This document shows, one piece after another, positions 25,607-34,581 of a stretch of DNA of 64,000 nucleotides. Made by a program: the position numbers and the translations under genes. Source of the DNA: Arenicellales bacterium (GTDB lineage Bacteria > Pseudomonadota > Gammaproteobacteria > Arenicellales > JAHEKD01). The notes beneath the pieces were generated by a model that was given only the letters and a program-made list of their open reading frames with translations, made no database searches and was not told where the DNA came from. Where the stretch lies: contig JANQSD010000001.1 in NCBI GenBank assembly GCA_028284225.1, positions 483,610 through 547,609 on the forward strand, written 5' to 3'. Numbering within the stretch: position 1 is the stretch's first letter; each line of letters starts with the position of its first letter.

Positions 25607-26413
25607 ATGTCGTTCGAAAGTAAATATGAGTTAGTGGTCGGTGAGAATGACCCGGCAGCGGTAACTGTTGAGAATTTGACTGGCCGTGCGCCGGTGCTTG
25701 TAACTTGTGATCATGCTAGTAATTTGATCCCGCCGCGATTGCAGAGCCTGGGTCTGGACGCAAGTCAGTTGGAAAGACACATTGCTTATGATATCGGGGC
25801 TCTGAATTTATCCAAATTAATAGCTGATAAATTAGATGCTCCCTTAATTTATTCAGGCTACTCACGTTTAATTGTTGATTTAAATCGTCACTTGAGTGAT
25901 CCGAGTTCAATCCCGATCGTTAGTGAGGGCACTGAAATCCCCGGCAACCATCCGCTTGATGACTCCCAACGTCAAGCACGCATTGATGAGCTATTTTGGC
26001 CATACCACAATAAATTTGCTGAAGTTTTGGACGGATTTCAAAGTAGGGGTGTTCATCCGGTGATTTTAGCTATACATACATTTACACCCACTTACCATGG
26101 AATTGAACGGCCCTGGCATACAGGTGTAATGTGGGATACGGATGACCGAATGGCCTTGCCGTTTATGGATAATCTTAATAAACGCGGCGATCTGATTGTA
26201 GGGGATAACCAGCCTTATACAGCCATTGATCCGCTGGGTTATGCATTTGATGTGCATGCCCGTGGGCGAGGGTTACCACATCTTTTTATTGAAGTAAGGC
26301 AGGATCTTGTTTCTGACGAAGTTGGCGTAATGCGCTGGGCGACTATTATTAATCAAGCTTTAGAACCGTTGCTTGATAATCAACATCTTTATTCAACTCT
26401 GGAGCAGGCATGA
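25607..26413 (+). CDS. N-formylglutamate amidohydrolase-family protein
   Basis: 268 aa zinc hydrolase of the FGase (HutG-like) fold: VLVTCDHASNLIPPRL with the metal-binding DHAS, HIAYDIGALNLSKLIA, SRLIVDLNR, ILAIHTFTP and LPHLFIEVRQDLV. Its classical role is N-formylglutamate to glutamate plus formate in histidine breakdown, but no hut genes are nearby. Its stop overlaps the start of a YbdK-like ligase gene by 4 bp. That pairing of a putative amide hydrolase and amide ligase suggests a joint role in an unknown gamma-glutamyl or N-acyl compound. Confidence 0.88.
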   Translation: MSFESKYELVVGENDPAAVTVENLTGRAPVLVTCDHASNLIPPRLQSLGLDASQLERHIAYDIGALNLSKLIADKLDAPLIYSGYSRLIVDLNRHLSDPSSIPIVSEGTEIPGNHPLDDSQRQARIDELFWPYHNKFAEVLDGFQSRGVHPVILAIHTFTPTYHGIERPWHTGVMWDTDDRMALPFMDNLNKRGDLIVGDNQPYTAIDPLGYAFDVHARGRGLPHLFIEVRQDLVSDEVGVMRWATIINQALEPLLDNQHLYSTLEQA

Positions 26414-27558
26414 TTAGTACCGAACCTGATTATAGTGTCGGCATTGAAGAAGAATATTACCTGGTTGATTTACAGACCAGGAATTTAATTGAAACAGTAC
26501 CGGCAGGTGTATGGCCGAAGTTGGAAAAGGCCCTGGGGGATCATGTCACACGTGAATTTTTACAATGCCAGGTTGAAATCGGCACACCGGTTTGTAAAAC
26601 CATATCACAGGCAAGAGAAGAGCTCGGGCATTTTCGTGCTACGGTAGCAGAAATTGTTAGCGAATTTGATTTGGGATTGATTGCAAGTTCAACCCACCCT
26701 TTTGCTACAAGTGGTGAACAACAGCTAACCGACAAGGATCGCTACTATGATCTGGCAAAAGATTTACAGCAGGTAGTCAGGCGGTTACTTATCAGTGGTA
26801 TGCACATCCATGTGGGTTTGCCAGACGATGATTTACGGGTAGATTTAATGAGTCAGGCGGCATATATATTACCGCATTTGCTAGCCTTAAGTACTTCGTC
26901 GCCATTTTGGCGAGGGCAGGATACCGGGCTTAAATCCTATCGAATTTGCGTTTGGAATGAGATGCCACGTACCGGCTTGCCAACTTATTTTGACAGTTAC
27001 ACTGAATACAAACGCCATGTAGAAGTGCTGGTGACGGCTGGCATTATTGAAGATTCCAGTAAAATTTGGTGGGATATTCGACCCAGTCACAAATTCCCGA
27101 CCTTGGAAGTGCGCATTGCTGATATTTGCACAGATGTAGACGACGGAGTTTGTATAGCTGCAATTTATGCTTGTTGGATGCGTATGTTGTATCGTTTACG
27201 GCGCAGTAATCAACGTTGGCGTACTTATGCAAATTTTTTAATCGAAGAAAATCGATGGCGTGCACATCGCTATGGCATTGACGAAGGTTTGATCGATTTT
27301 GGTGTGGGTGAAATTAAATCATACAAGACCTTGCTTGATGAAATGATGGACCTTATTGATGAAGATGCACAGGCATTGAATTGTGTTGATCAAGTTCGTC
27401 ATGCCTATAAAATTATTGATAGAGGCGCTAGCGCACACAACCAATTAAATATCTATAACCAATCGATTAAAGCAGGTAAGTCTGAGGAAGATGCACTTAA
27501 AGATGTAGTCGATGGACTTATTGCAAAAACAGTTCAGGGTTGTTCTAAAAAGGTTTAA
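26410..27558 (+). CDS. YbdK-type carboxylate-amine ligase (GCS2 family)
   Basis: 382 aa ATP-dependent ligase of glutamate-cysteine ligase family 2. The start YSVGIEEEYYLVDLQTRNLI holds the metal-binding GIEEE block. QCQVEIGTPVC and the later GMHIHVGLPDD and WWDIRPSHKFPTLEVRIAD are conserved. YbdK relatives have weak glutamate-cysteine ligase activity in vitro and an unsettled physiological role. It is coupled by ATGA overlap to the preceding hydrolase gene and is 2 bp from pdxH. Confidence 0.9.
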   Translation: MISTEPDYSVGIEEEYYLVDLQTRNLIETVPAGVWPKLEKALGDHVTREFLQCQVEIGTPVCKTISQAREELGHFRATVAEIVSEFDLGLIASSTHPFATSGEQQLTDKDRYYDLAKDLQQVVRRLLISGMHIHVGLPDDDLRVDLMSQAAYILPHLLALSTSSPFWRGQDTGLKSYRICVWNEMPRTGLPTYFDSYTEYKRHVEVLVTAGIIEDSSKIWWDIRPSHKFPTLEVRIADICTDVDDGVCIAAIYACWMRMLYRLRRSNQRWRTYANFLIEENRWRAHRYGIDEGLIDFGVGEIKSYKTLLDEMMDLIDEDAQALNCVDQVRHAYKIIDRGASAHNQLNIYNQSIKAGKSEEDALKDVVDGLIAKTVQGCSKKV

Positions 27559-27560
27559 CC

Positions 27561-28196
27561 ATGGTAAATCGAGACTTAGCCGATATGCGCAAAGATTATG
27601 CTTTACGCAAGTTAATGCGGTCAGATCTTAACGCAAACCCAATTGAGCAGTTTAAAAGTTGGTTTGATGAAGCACGCCAGTCCGAGGTTTATGAACCCAA
27701 TGCCATGGCATTGGCAACTGTTGGTGAAGATCATAAGCCCAGCTGCCGAATCGTGTTGCTAAAAGGCATTGACCAGGGATTTATTTTTTACACCAATTAC
27801 CAATCACGAAAGGGCCAGCAACTTGCAAATTTTGCTTTCGCTGCAGCCACTTTTTGGTGGGATAAACTAGAACGCCAGGTGCGTATAGAGGGTCAGATCG
27901 AAAAAATTGATCCCCAAACATCCGATCAATACTTTTTATCCCGTCCCCAAGGAAGCCAGATCGGTGCTTGTGCTTCACCCCAAAGTCAGGTGATCGAGTC
28001 TTATCAAAAGCTAGTCGATTTGAAAGAAAAAATTGATGCCGAGAACTTAACTAGGCCAAACTTCTGGGGAGGTTATCGACTTATACCTAATAGAGTTGAA
28101 TTTTGGCAGGGACGTCAAAATCGACTCCATGACCGTTTTGCTTACGAACACAGTAGTGAAACCGGGGTCTGGTCTATTAATCGGCTTGCCCCTTGA
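27561..28196 (+). CDS. pdxH: Pyridoxamine 5'-phosphate oxidase
   Basis: 211 aa FMN enzyme that oxidises PNP or PMP to pyridoxal 5'-phosphate. Conserved segments: NPIEQFKSWFDEA, MALATVGEDHKPSCRIVLLKG, GFIFYTNYQSRKGQQL, FWWDKLERQVRIEG, SRPQGSQIGACASPQSQVI and the C-terminal WGGYRLIPNRVEFWQG..RLHDRFAYE...WSINRLAP. Full normal length. It follows the YbdK-like gene by 2 bp and is the last gene of that operon; a small terminator lies about 120 bp downstream. Confidence 0.97.
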   Translation: MVNRDLADMRKDYALRKLMRSDLNANPIEQFKSWFDEARQSEVYEPNAMALATVGEDHKPSCRIVLLKGIDQGFIFYTNYQSRKGQQLANFAFAAATFWWDKLERQVRIEGQIEKIDPQTSDQYFLSRPQGSQIGACASPQSQVIESYQKLVDLKEKIDAENLTRPNFWGGYRLIPNRVEFWQGRQNRLHDRFAYEHSSETGVWSINRLAP

Positions 28197-28319
28197 AATT
28201 AATATTTATTTATAATATTAATAATAAATTTAAATCGATTAATTATGCTTATAGTTAAATTGCAACTATTAATATTTTTCAAGTTTATTTTCTGCATAAA
28301 AACAGGTAATCTACGCGAG

Positions 28320-28342
28320 CACAGTTAAGTCTGTGTTTTTTT
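28320..28342 (+). terminator. Small rho-independent terminator
   Basis: CACAG-TTAAGT-CTGTG followed by seven T. It lies between pdxH and the usp gene; the short stem makes it weak. It could equally act in the leader of the usp transcript. Confidence 0.5.
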
Positions 28343-28368
28343 ATTTCAAATTTAAAAGGAGAGTAACT

Positions 28369-28797
28369 ATGTCAAAAAGTTACGTTGTCGGTATAGATGG
28401 CAGTGAAGGTAGTATTCGCACCGCCCAATATGCCCTGGCGCAGGCTGATAAAGCTGGTGCGTCATTGAAGGTTATCCATGTATTAGAGTGGTCACCTTAT
28501 AGCTTTTTAACCCCCGAAGAGTTAGAGGAACGTCACAAGCGACGTCAGGAAGAGCTGGAACGCGCTAAAACAGCAGTGATTGGGCCAATGTTAGAGAAGT
28601 TAGGTTCTGATAGTGCTGAAGGCGAAGTTCGCTATGGTCAAATTGCTGAGGTGATCAGCAATTATTGTGATGAGATTGGTGCAGACCAGGCATTTGTAGG
28701 CCGTCATGGAGGCGGCGGTTTAACGTCTCGCTTATTCGGTTCGGTACCAGGTATTTTGGTACAGATTTCAAATATTCCAGTAACCGTTGTTCCATAA
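28369..28797 (+). CDS. Universal stress protein, UspA family
   Basis: 142 aa single Usp domain from ATG at 28369, behind AAAGGAGAG. It opens SYVVGIDGSEGS and ends with the ATP-binding pattern G-2X-G-9X-G-S (GRHGGGGLTSRLFGS) and the strand VTVVP, so it is an ATP-binding type. It lies 18 bp before the sodium:alanine symporter gene on the same strand; Usp-transporter pairs often imply post-translational tuning of the transporter. Confidence 0.92.
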   Translation: MSKSYVVGIDGSEGSIRTAQYALAQADKAGASLKVIHVLEWSPYSFLTPEELEERHKRRQEELERAKTAVIGPMLEKLGSDSAEGEVRYGQIAEVISNYCDEIGADQAFVGRHGGGGLTSRLFGSVPGILVQISNIPVTVVP

Positions 28798-28815
28798 CAA
28801 ACAGGAGAAGACGAG

Positions 28816-30333
28816 ATGAGGAAACTTTCTAAAATTTTTATTTCAATACTGACGTTGGTAGCGTCATTTTCGGCATTTGCTTCAATTGAGGAAACATTAA
28901 CATCATTTGTCGAGCCATGGGCCGGCCCTTTTGTTAGCTTTATTTTTGCACCGTTATACGGTTCAGAGGCGATATTTGGCACCGGATTTCCCTGGATTGT
29001 AATGTGGCTGGTGATTGCCGCTACGATTTTTACGTTTTATTTCGGATTTATCCAGTTTAGAGGTTTTAAACACTCCATAGAACTAGTCAGAGGTGACTAC
29101 TTCGATCCGAAAGACGCCGGTCAGGTGACACCCTTTCAGGCACTATGTACGGCGCTTTCGGGTACCGTTGGCCTGGGTAATATCGCCGGTGTTGGTGTTG
29201 CGGTTGCGATCGGTGGTCCCGGAGCGACATTCTGGATGATACTGGCCGGTCTGATGGGCATGGCCTCAAAATTTACCGAATGTATCTTAGGTGTACATTA
29301 TCGAAATGAATATGCAGACGGCCACGTCTCGGGAGGCCCGATGTACTACCTTTCAAAGGGATTGGCTGAGCGTGGAATGGGTGGTTTGGGCCGAGCCCTG
29401 GCTGTACTATTTGCCATTGCCTGTATTGGTGGTTCACTGGGAGGCGGTAATGCATTCCAGGCTAACCAGTCGGCTCAGCAAATTGGCAGCCTGATTCCGT
29501 TTTTTGGTGAAAACCCGGCTATTTTTGGCATGATCATGGCTGTGTTGGTGTTTATTGTGATTGTCGGCGGGATCAAATCCATCGCCAAGGTCACGGACAA
29601 AATCGTGCCGTTCATGGCTGTGGTTTATATCACTTCGGCATTGATTATAATCCTGATGAATATCGGTTCAGTTGGTGCGGCATTTGGTGCAATCTTTGAG
29701 GGTGCATTTACCGGCCCAGGTGTTGTTGGTGGTGCGATAGGTGCTTTGATTCAAGGTTTTAAACGAGCAGCTTTCTCTAATGAGGCCGGTGTAGGTTCAG
29801 CTGCGATTGCCCACTCAGCAGTGCAAACCAAGCATCCGGCGACTGAGGGTTATGTGGCTTTATTAGAGCCGTTTATTGATACCGTTGTTATTTGTACAAT
29901 GACTTCTTTGGTTATTACTATCACCGGTTCCTGGGTTCCTGTAGGTGAAGAAGGTCACTTGGCGGGTATCGCGTTAACATCGAAAGCCTTTGAAAGCCAG
30001 TGGTCGGGATTTGGGCCGGTTTTGGCTGTTGCTGCAGTATTGTTTGCTTTTTCTACCATGATTGCCTGGTCTTACTATGGCATTAAGGCATGGACCTATT
30101 TGTTTGGTGAAAACGCAGTTGGACAGTTGATTTTCAAACTGATCTTTTGTGCGGTAGTAGTTATCGGAGCTTCAATTCCGCTCGGTATTGTCATTGATTT
30201 GTCTGATGCGATGATTTTCGCTATGGCCGTCTTTAACATTGCTGGTGTATATCTGCTTATGCCTAAAGTTAAAGAGCTGTTGCATGACTATCAAGGTCGA
30301 CTTGCTGCCGGTGAGTTCCCTAAGGTGAAATAA
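28816..30333 (+). CDS. Sodium:alanine symporter (AGCS family)
   Basis: 505 aa, about eleven membrane helices, preceded by a cleavable-looking N-terminal segment (LVASFSAFA). Signature regions are ALSGTVGLGNIAGVGVAVAIGGPGATFWM, GGPMYYLSKGLAERG, GGGNAFQANQSAQQIG, FKRAAFSNEAGVGSAAIAHSA and TTVVICTMTSLVI-like helices. The family imports alanine or glycine with Na+. ACAGGAG lies just ahead of the start. A strong terminator follows the stop by about 20 bp, making usp-agcS a two-gene unit. Confidence 0.95.
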   Translation: MRKLSKIFISILTLVASFSAFASIEETLTSFVEPWAGPFVSFIFAPLYGSEAIFGTGFPWIVMWLVIAATIFTFYFGFIQFRGFKHSIELVRGDYFDPKDAGQVTPFQALCTALSGTVGLGNIAGVGVAVAIGGPGATFWMILAGLMGMASKFTECILGVHYRNEYADGHVSGGPMYYLSKGLAERGMGGLGRALAVLFAIACIGGSLGGGNAFQANQSAQQIGSLIPFFGENPAIFGMIMAVLVFIVIVGGIKSIAKVTDKIVPFMAVVYITSALIIILMNIGSVGAAFGAIFEGAFTGPGVVGGAIGALIQGFKRAAFSNEAGVGSAAIAHSAVQTKHPATEGYVALLEPFIDTVVICTMTSLVITITGSWVPVGEEGHLAGIALTSKAFESQWSGFGPVLAVAAVLFAFSTMIAWSYYGIKAWTYLFGENAVGQLIFKLIFCAVVVIGASIPLGIVIDLSDAMIFAMAVFNIAGVYLLMPKVKELLHDYQGRLAAGEFPKVK

Positions 30334-30351
30334 CACCTAATCATGTTACTG

Positions 30352-30380
30352 AAAAGGCCGGGTTTAGCCCGGCCTTTTTT
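30352..30380 (+). terminator. Strong rho-independent terminator after the AGCS gene
   Basis: AAGGCCGGG and CCCGGCCTT are inverted around a short TTTAG loop and followed by TTTTTT, 19 bp after the stop codon. Confidence 0.92.
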
Positions 30381-30396
30381 GTGGTAATTGTAGACC

Positions 30397-30620
30397 CCCT
30401 CTAACTCCCCCTGGAAGGGAGAGAAAAATCACTTTCCCGGGAGTTTATAAGCCTCCCGTCAAACTTAATAGTACTGACTTTGTTCAATGCCGTTCCCTCT
30501 AATTCTCCCTGGAAGGGGGAGAAAAATCACTTTCCCGGGAGTTTATAAGTCTCCCGTCAAACTTAATAGCACTGACTTTGTTCAAAGCCGTTCCCTCTAA
30601 CTCCCCCAGGAAAAGGAGAA
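30397..30620. repeat. 98-bp tandem repeat, about 2.3 copies
   Basis: Copies start at 30397 and 30495, and a partial third at 30593; each opens CCCTCTAA. The full copies differ at only a few positions. Within each unit TCCC..TGGAAGGGAGA, CCCGGGAG and CTCCCG make inverted repeats. No ORF or promoter signal is evident; it fills the gap between two convergent genes. Confidence 0.9.
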
Positions 30621-30665
30621 TCTCATTCCTCCCCTGTAGTGGCAAGCGCTAGCAAGGGTAAAATA

Positions 30666-32003
30666 TTAAAGTTCGACTCCGGCCTGCCATTCTTTAAATT
30701 TCAGTACTGATTTAGCACCCATCGACATGAATGGTTCAGGCACGAGCTTTTGAGGAGGTTTTTGTTTAAGGTAAAATTCCAATAGGTTGGATTTGCAATC
30801 CGCAGCAAGTTCGGCCGCCAGCATTCCAGAAAGGGTGCCTTTGGTTGTGCCAAGCCCGTTTTGACAAGCTGCGGAATAAATGTTTTCGTCAACTTCACCA
30901 AATGCCGGGACATTATTTCGAGACAGGCAAAGACGGCCGCCCCAACAGTATTCCATTTCTACATGCTTTAACATTGGGAAGCGTGCGTTAAAGCTTTTGC
31001 GGTGGCTGTTGGCGATTTCTTTCAGTCGATTTTGATCAATCTGCATTGATGGATCATAGGTGAACCGATTACGCACAACTATTCGGTCTCCACCAAATAA
31101 TTTACCGGTGATACGTCTTACTGTCGTTCCCATCGGGTCAGCGGGAATGATGTTCCAGATGTTTTCTCCACCAAGCTTAAACATTTCATCCTCAGTTAGT
31201 CGGCGTGTGGTGGAAGCGTAAGTAAAAACATGCATAAGCTGCTGTTTGAAAAAACCAAACGATTGCACATGGCCGTTTACGGCTAAAATTATTTTTGCTG
31301 TTTGAATGCTGCCTTTGGGTGTTTTAACCAGATAACTATTTGCAGATTTTTCCACAGCTACTGCGGGTGTGTTTTCATAAAAATCGATTTTGCTAGACAG
31401 ATGACTCGCAATTCCACGCACATAGGCAGCCGGTTGTATGATGGCTGTACCCGGAGTGACTAGTCCTGAGTTATAAAAACTCGTTCCTGTCAATGCACGC
31501 ATCTGTCGTTCATCAAGTGTTGAACAATCTTCATCTAAAGCGGTTAAATGTTTTTGATAGTCTTGTAAATGCTTGTTGCCTTTGGCTGTGGCCGCTGCAT
31601 TTACTTTCCCACAGGGATTAAAAATACCTTGTTCAAGCTCAGCATCTTCAGCGGCCTGTTGAGCGAATAAAATTGCCGTGCGGTTAAGAAAAATTTCATC
31701 CCTGTCTGCTTGATCAGCTCCAGAATAGTTGTCGGATGATAAGTCATGAGGCAGATCAATCATGAAGCCGGAATTACGGCCTGCCGGCCCCTGGCCAACA
31801 CGGCAGGCATCAATTAAAACAATTTTATCGCCGTGTTGTAACTGTGTCAGCCTTCTCGTTGCGGCCAGCCCGGCAAAACCCGCGCCAATAACCAACCAAT
31901 CAGCCTTAATGTTTTGTTCAAGGATTCTGGCCGGTGGAAGTAAGGGCAGAACTTCATTCCAGCTACTCAAGCCGGTATCAATGGGTAGTTTGGTGATTTT
32001 CAC
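30666..32003 (-). CDS. DAO-type FAD-dependent oxidoreductase
   Basis: 445 aa. FAD motif WLVIGAGFAGLAATRRL (GAGFAG at 40-45), then GPAGRNSGFMIDLPH, which resembles the GASGRNGGQ block of gamma-glutamylputrescine oxidase and other amine/D-amino-acid oxidases. The C-terminal GGRLCLSRNNVPAFGEV..NIYSAACQNGLGTTKGTLSG region is the family substrate/FAD part. It probably oxidises a secondary or D-amino acid to an imine. Its genomic partners are a PuuC-like aldehyde dehydrogenase and a DHDPS-family enzyme, the same three classes that turn D-hydroxyproline into 2-oxoglutarate, so a D-(hydroxy)proline or related oxidase is proposed. It is the last gene of the leftward operon. Confidence 0.85.
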   Translation of the reverse strand: MKITKLPIDTGLSSWNEVLPLLPPARILEQNIKADWLVIGAGFAGLAATRRLTQLQHGDKIVLIDACRVGQGPAGRNSGFMIDLPHDLSSDNYSGADQADRDEIFLNRTAILFAQQAAEDAELEQGIFNPCGKVNAAATAKGNKHLQDYQKHLTALDEDCSTLDERQMRALTGTSFYNSGLVTPGTAIIQPAAYVRGIASHLSSKIDFYENTPAVAVEKSANSYLVKTPKGSIQTAKIILAVNGHVQSFGFFKQQLMHVFTYASTTRRLTEDEMFKLGGENIWNIIPADPMGTTVRRITGKLFGGDRIVVRNRFTYDPSMQIDQNRLKEIANSHRKSFNARFPMLKHVEMEYCWGGRLCLSRNNVPAFGEVDENIYSAACQNGLGTTKGTLSGMLAAELAADCKSNLLEFYLKQKPPQKLVPEPFMSMGAKSVLKFKEWQAGVEL

Positions 32004-32012
32004 TGGGTAGCA

Positions 32013-32096
32013 TCATTCTGAAATCGCAAAGCCATATTCAGAATCTCCATATAGGGCTACGGATCTTAAGGAGATTCTGGCCTTCACCAGAATGAC
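32013..32096. repeat. Large REP-like inverted repeat
   Basis: CATTCTGA...TCAGAATCTCC on the left and GGAGATTCTGG...CCAGAATGACG on the right form nested imperfect palindromes. It lies between the ALDH stop-side gap and the FAD oxidoreductase start, inside an otherwise co-oriented gene set. Confidence 0.6.
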
Positions 32097-32123
32097 GTTC
32101 AGGTATTCTCACTACACTTTGGT

Positions 32124-33638
32124 TCAGTCTAAATAATCCATATCATCATCCGATAAATCCACCCAGATGGTTTTCATTTCAGTGTATTGATCGTGCGCAT
32201 GAATTGAATTATCGCGGCCGCCAAATCCCGATTTTTTATACCCGCCAAAAGGAGTAGTAATATCGCCCTCACCATAGCAGTTTACCGTTACTGTGCCGGC
32301 ACGAATTGCCCGGGCAGCTCTCAATGCCTGTTTGGTATTCGCAGTAAATACAGATGCTGCCAGGCCGTACTCAGTGTTATTGGCCAGCTGAATTGCTTCA
32401 TCGTAATTGCGCACAGTGGTGATAGACATTACCGGTCCGAAGATTTCTTCCTTAGCGATGGTCTGGTTATGGCTTACGCCATCAAAAATCGTGGGTTTAA
32501 CAAACGCATCATTAAAACTGTCCCCACCCAGGATTGCAGTAGCACCTTCTTGTTTGCCTTTTTCCAGATATGAACAAACTTTGTTGAAATGCTCTTTATC
32601 TACCAGGGCGCCAAGCTGATTGACCGGATCGAGGGGATCACCGGTGCGCCATTCATTAGCGTTTTGCAAGACTTTCTCGACCAACTTATCTTTAATATTT
32701 TCATGCACGATTAACCGCGAGTTGGCCGAGCAGTTTTCTCCCATATTCCAGAAGGCAGCATTAACGACATGAGCGGCTACGCGGTCCAGATTTTCCGCGT
32801 CTTCGAGTACTACACATGGGTTTTTACCGCCGCATTCCAAAACAATTTTCTTAAGATTAGAATCTGCTGCATAGCGTAAGAATCGTGCCCCGGTCTCGGT
32901 TGAGCCAGTGAAGCTAATCATGTCGACGCTATTGTGCAAGCCCAGAGGTTGGCCAACATCAGGCCCCATGCCGGTTATAACATTCAACACACCAGCTGGA
33001 AGGCCGGCTTCCATAGCCAGTTCGGCGATCCGAAGGGTGGTTAAAGACGTTTGCTCGGCTGGTTTTACTATGACGGAATTACCTGCAGCTAATGCCGGGC
33101 CGATTTTCCAGGCCATCATCAACATAGGAAAATTCCAGGGCAATACAGCACCGACTACACCGATAGGTTCCCGGATAATCATTGCCATCGCATCGTCACC
33201 GACCGGCGCGGTTTGATCGTAGATTTTATCGATTGCCTCGGCATGCCATTTGATTGTATGAATGGTTTCTGGAATATCGATTTCCACACAGTCCTTGATA
33301 GGCTTGCCTGAATCCAGGCTTTCCATTACTGCAAGTTCCTTGCGGTTGCGGGTGATCAATTTGCATAATCGAATCAATATGCCTTTGCGATCAGCAGGAT
33401 GCATGCAACGCCAGCGACCATCGTCGAACGCTTGCTTAGCTTTAGCAACAGTAAAATCAACGTCATTGGCATCACAAGCAGCAATTTGCGCAAGTTCTTC
33501 GCCAGTTGCCGGATTAACACTTGCAAAGCTGTTGCCGGATTTCGATGCTCTGAACGAACCATCAATAAAGCTGGTTGCAGGCAGCGTTAAACTATCGGCG
33601 ATAGCCTGATACTCTTCTCGGGTTTGTAATTCGCTCAT
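32124..33638 (-). CDS. NAD(P)-dependent aldehyde dehydrogenase, PuuC-like
   Basis: 504 aa, full length. Catalytic residues: N169 (PWNFP), E268 (VLECGGKNP), C303 (NMGENCSANSRL). The C-terminal GEGDITTPFGGYKKSGFGGRDNS...YTEMKTIWVDL is close to PuuC and betaine-aldehyde types. In this neighbourhood it could oxidise 2-oxoglutarate semialdehyde or an aminoaldehyde; sequence does not separate these. It starts 4 bp after the DHDPS-family gene, so the two are cotranscribed. Confidence 0.92.
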   Translation of the reverse strand: MSELQTREEYQAIADSLTLPATSFIDGSFRASKSGNSFASVNPATGEELAQIAACDANDVDFTVAKAKQAFDDGRWRCMHPADRKGILIRLCKLITRNRKELAVMESLDSGKPIKDCVEIDIPETIHTIKWHAEAIDKIYDQTAPVGDDAMAMIIREPIGVVGAVLPWNFPMLMMAWKIGPALAAGNSVIVKPAEQTSLTTLRIAELAMEAGLPAGVLNVITGMGPDVGQPLGLHNSVDMISFTGSTETGARFLRYAADSNLKKIVLECGGKNPCVVLEDAENLDRVAAHVVNAAFWNMGENCSANSRLIVHENIKDKLVEKVLQNANEWRTGDPLDPVNQLGALVDKEHFNKVCSYLEKGKQEGATAILGGDSFNDAFVKPTIFDGVSHNQTIAKEEIFGPVMSITTVRNYDEAIQLANNTEYGLAASVFTANTKQALRAARAIRAGTVTVNCYGEGDITTPFGGYKKSGFGGRDNSIHAHDQYTEMKTIWVDLSDDDMDYLD

Positions 33639-33642
33639 AGTA

Positions 33643-34557
33643 TTAATCCTGTTTTTTTTCGCTCAAAATATTAGCGATGGTGGTTTTCAGCGTGTTAACA
33701 ACTTGTTCAAGTGCGCGTTTGTCATCCTTGTTCAGATTTTTTAACGGCTTTCTCGGCTCACCCGCTGTTAAGCCGTTCAGGGTAACGCCATGCTTGACAC
33801 ATTGGATAAATTTGCCACCTTGTTCAAGTACACGCATTAACGGCATCATGGCTGACATAATGCGTCGACCTTTATCAAAATCACCGTCCACAGCACATGC
33901 CTGATACATGGTGATATGTTCTTTAGGCAAGAAATTCGAACCGGCACAAACCCAGCTACGAGCACCCCAGGCAAAGAATTCCAGCGCCTGGTCATCCATC
34001 CCGCAGGATAGTTGAATATGCGGATAATCGCGGGCTAGCAAATGAACCCGGTTTATGTCGCCCGAACTCTCTTTGATAGCACAAAAGTTCGGTGAGCGCC
34101 CAACACGATCCAGGTATTCCTCTCCCATCATTGCCCCCATCCGGCCCGGATAGTTATAGAGCATGATGGAAAGATTAGCGGCTCTGTCAATTGCAAGTGC
34201 ATGCAGTGCATTTTCACGTTCGGTAGGAATTGAATAGGGTGGTGTAGCGACCAGTAAACAACTGGCGCCGTTTTCTTTGGCCGCCTGTGCATACATGATT
34301 GATTCTTCGGTACGCAAGGCCCCGGTTCCGACGATAAGCGGCACTCTATCCTTGATGACAGTGTTTGCCAATCCCATTAATTCGACACGCTCTTCATAAC
34401 TATGAGCGTAATATTCACCGGTTGTACCGGCTACTATTATTCCGTGCACACCCGACTCGATTAAATATTCGATCATCTCGGCAAAGGCATCTTTATCGAT
34501 GCTTTGATCACTGAAATAAGGTGTAATAACCGGAGTATAGATGCCTTCAAAGCGCAT
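33643..34557 (-). CDS. DHDPS/NAL-family lyase or deaminase
   Basis: 304 aa class I aldolase. GTTGE is at 44-48, catalytic Y134 (MLYNYPGRMG) and Schiff-base K162 (FCAIKESSG). The superfamily includes dihydrodipicolinate synthase, keto-deoxy-sugar aldolases and pyrroline-4-hydroxy-2-carboxylate deaminase (LhpC/HypD type). It is not expected to be DapA because it sits in a GntR-controlled catabolic operon with FAD oxidoreductase and ALDH and a divergent hydroxyproline-betaine epimerase homologue. The deaminase role, giving 2-oxoglutarate semialdehyde, is therefore the best guess. Confidence 0.85.
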   Translation of the reverse strand: MRFEGIYTPVITPYFSDQSIDKDAFAEMIEYLIESGVHGIIVAGTTGEYYAHSYEERVELMGLANTVIKDRVPLIVGTGALRTEESIMYAQAAKENGASCLLVATPPYSIPTERENALHALAIDRAANLSIMLYNYPGRMGAMMGEEYLDRVGRSPNFCAIKESSGDINRVHLLARDYPHIQLSCGMDDQALEFFAWGARSWVCAGSNFLPKEHITMYQACAVDGDFDKGRRIMSAMMPLMRVLEQGGKFIQCVKHGVTLNGLTAGEPRKPLKNLNKDDKRALEQVVNTLKTTIANILSEKKQD

Positions 34558-34581
34558 TTTTTTCCTCGCAGGGTTTAATGG

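Noticed and set aside
30397..30620. CRISPR-like array
   Set aside because: The whole 98-bp unit is repeated with no unique spacers, and no cas genes are present.
33643..34557. Lysine-biosynthetic dapA
   Set aside because: Context is a GntR-controlled catabolic operon.
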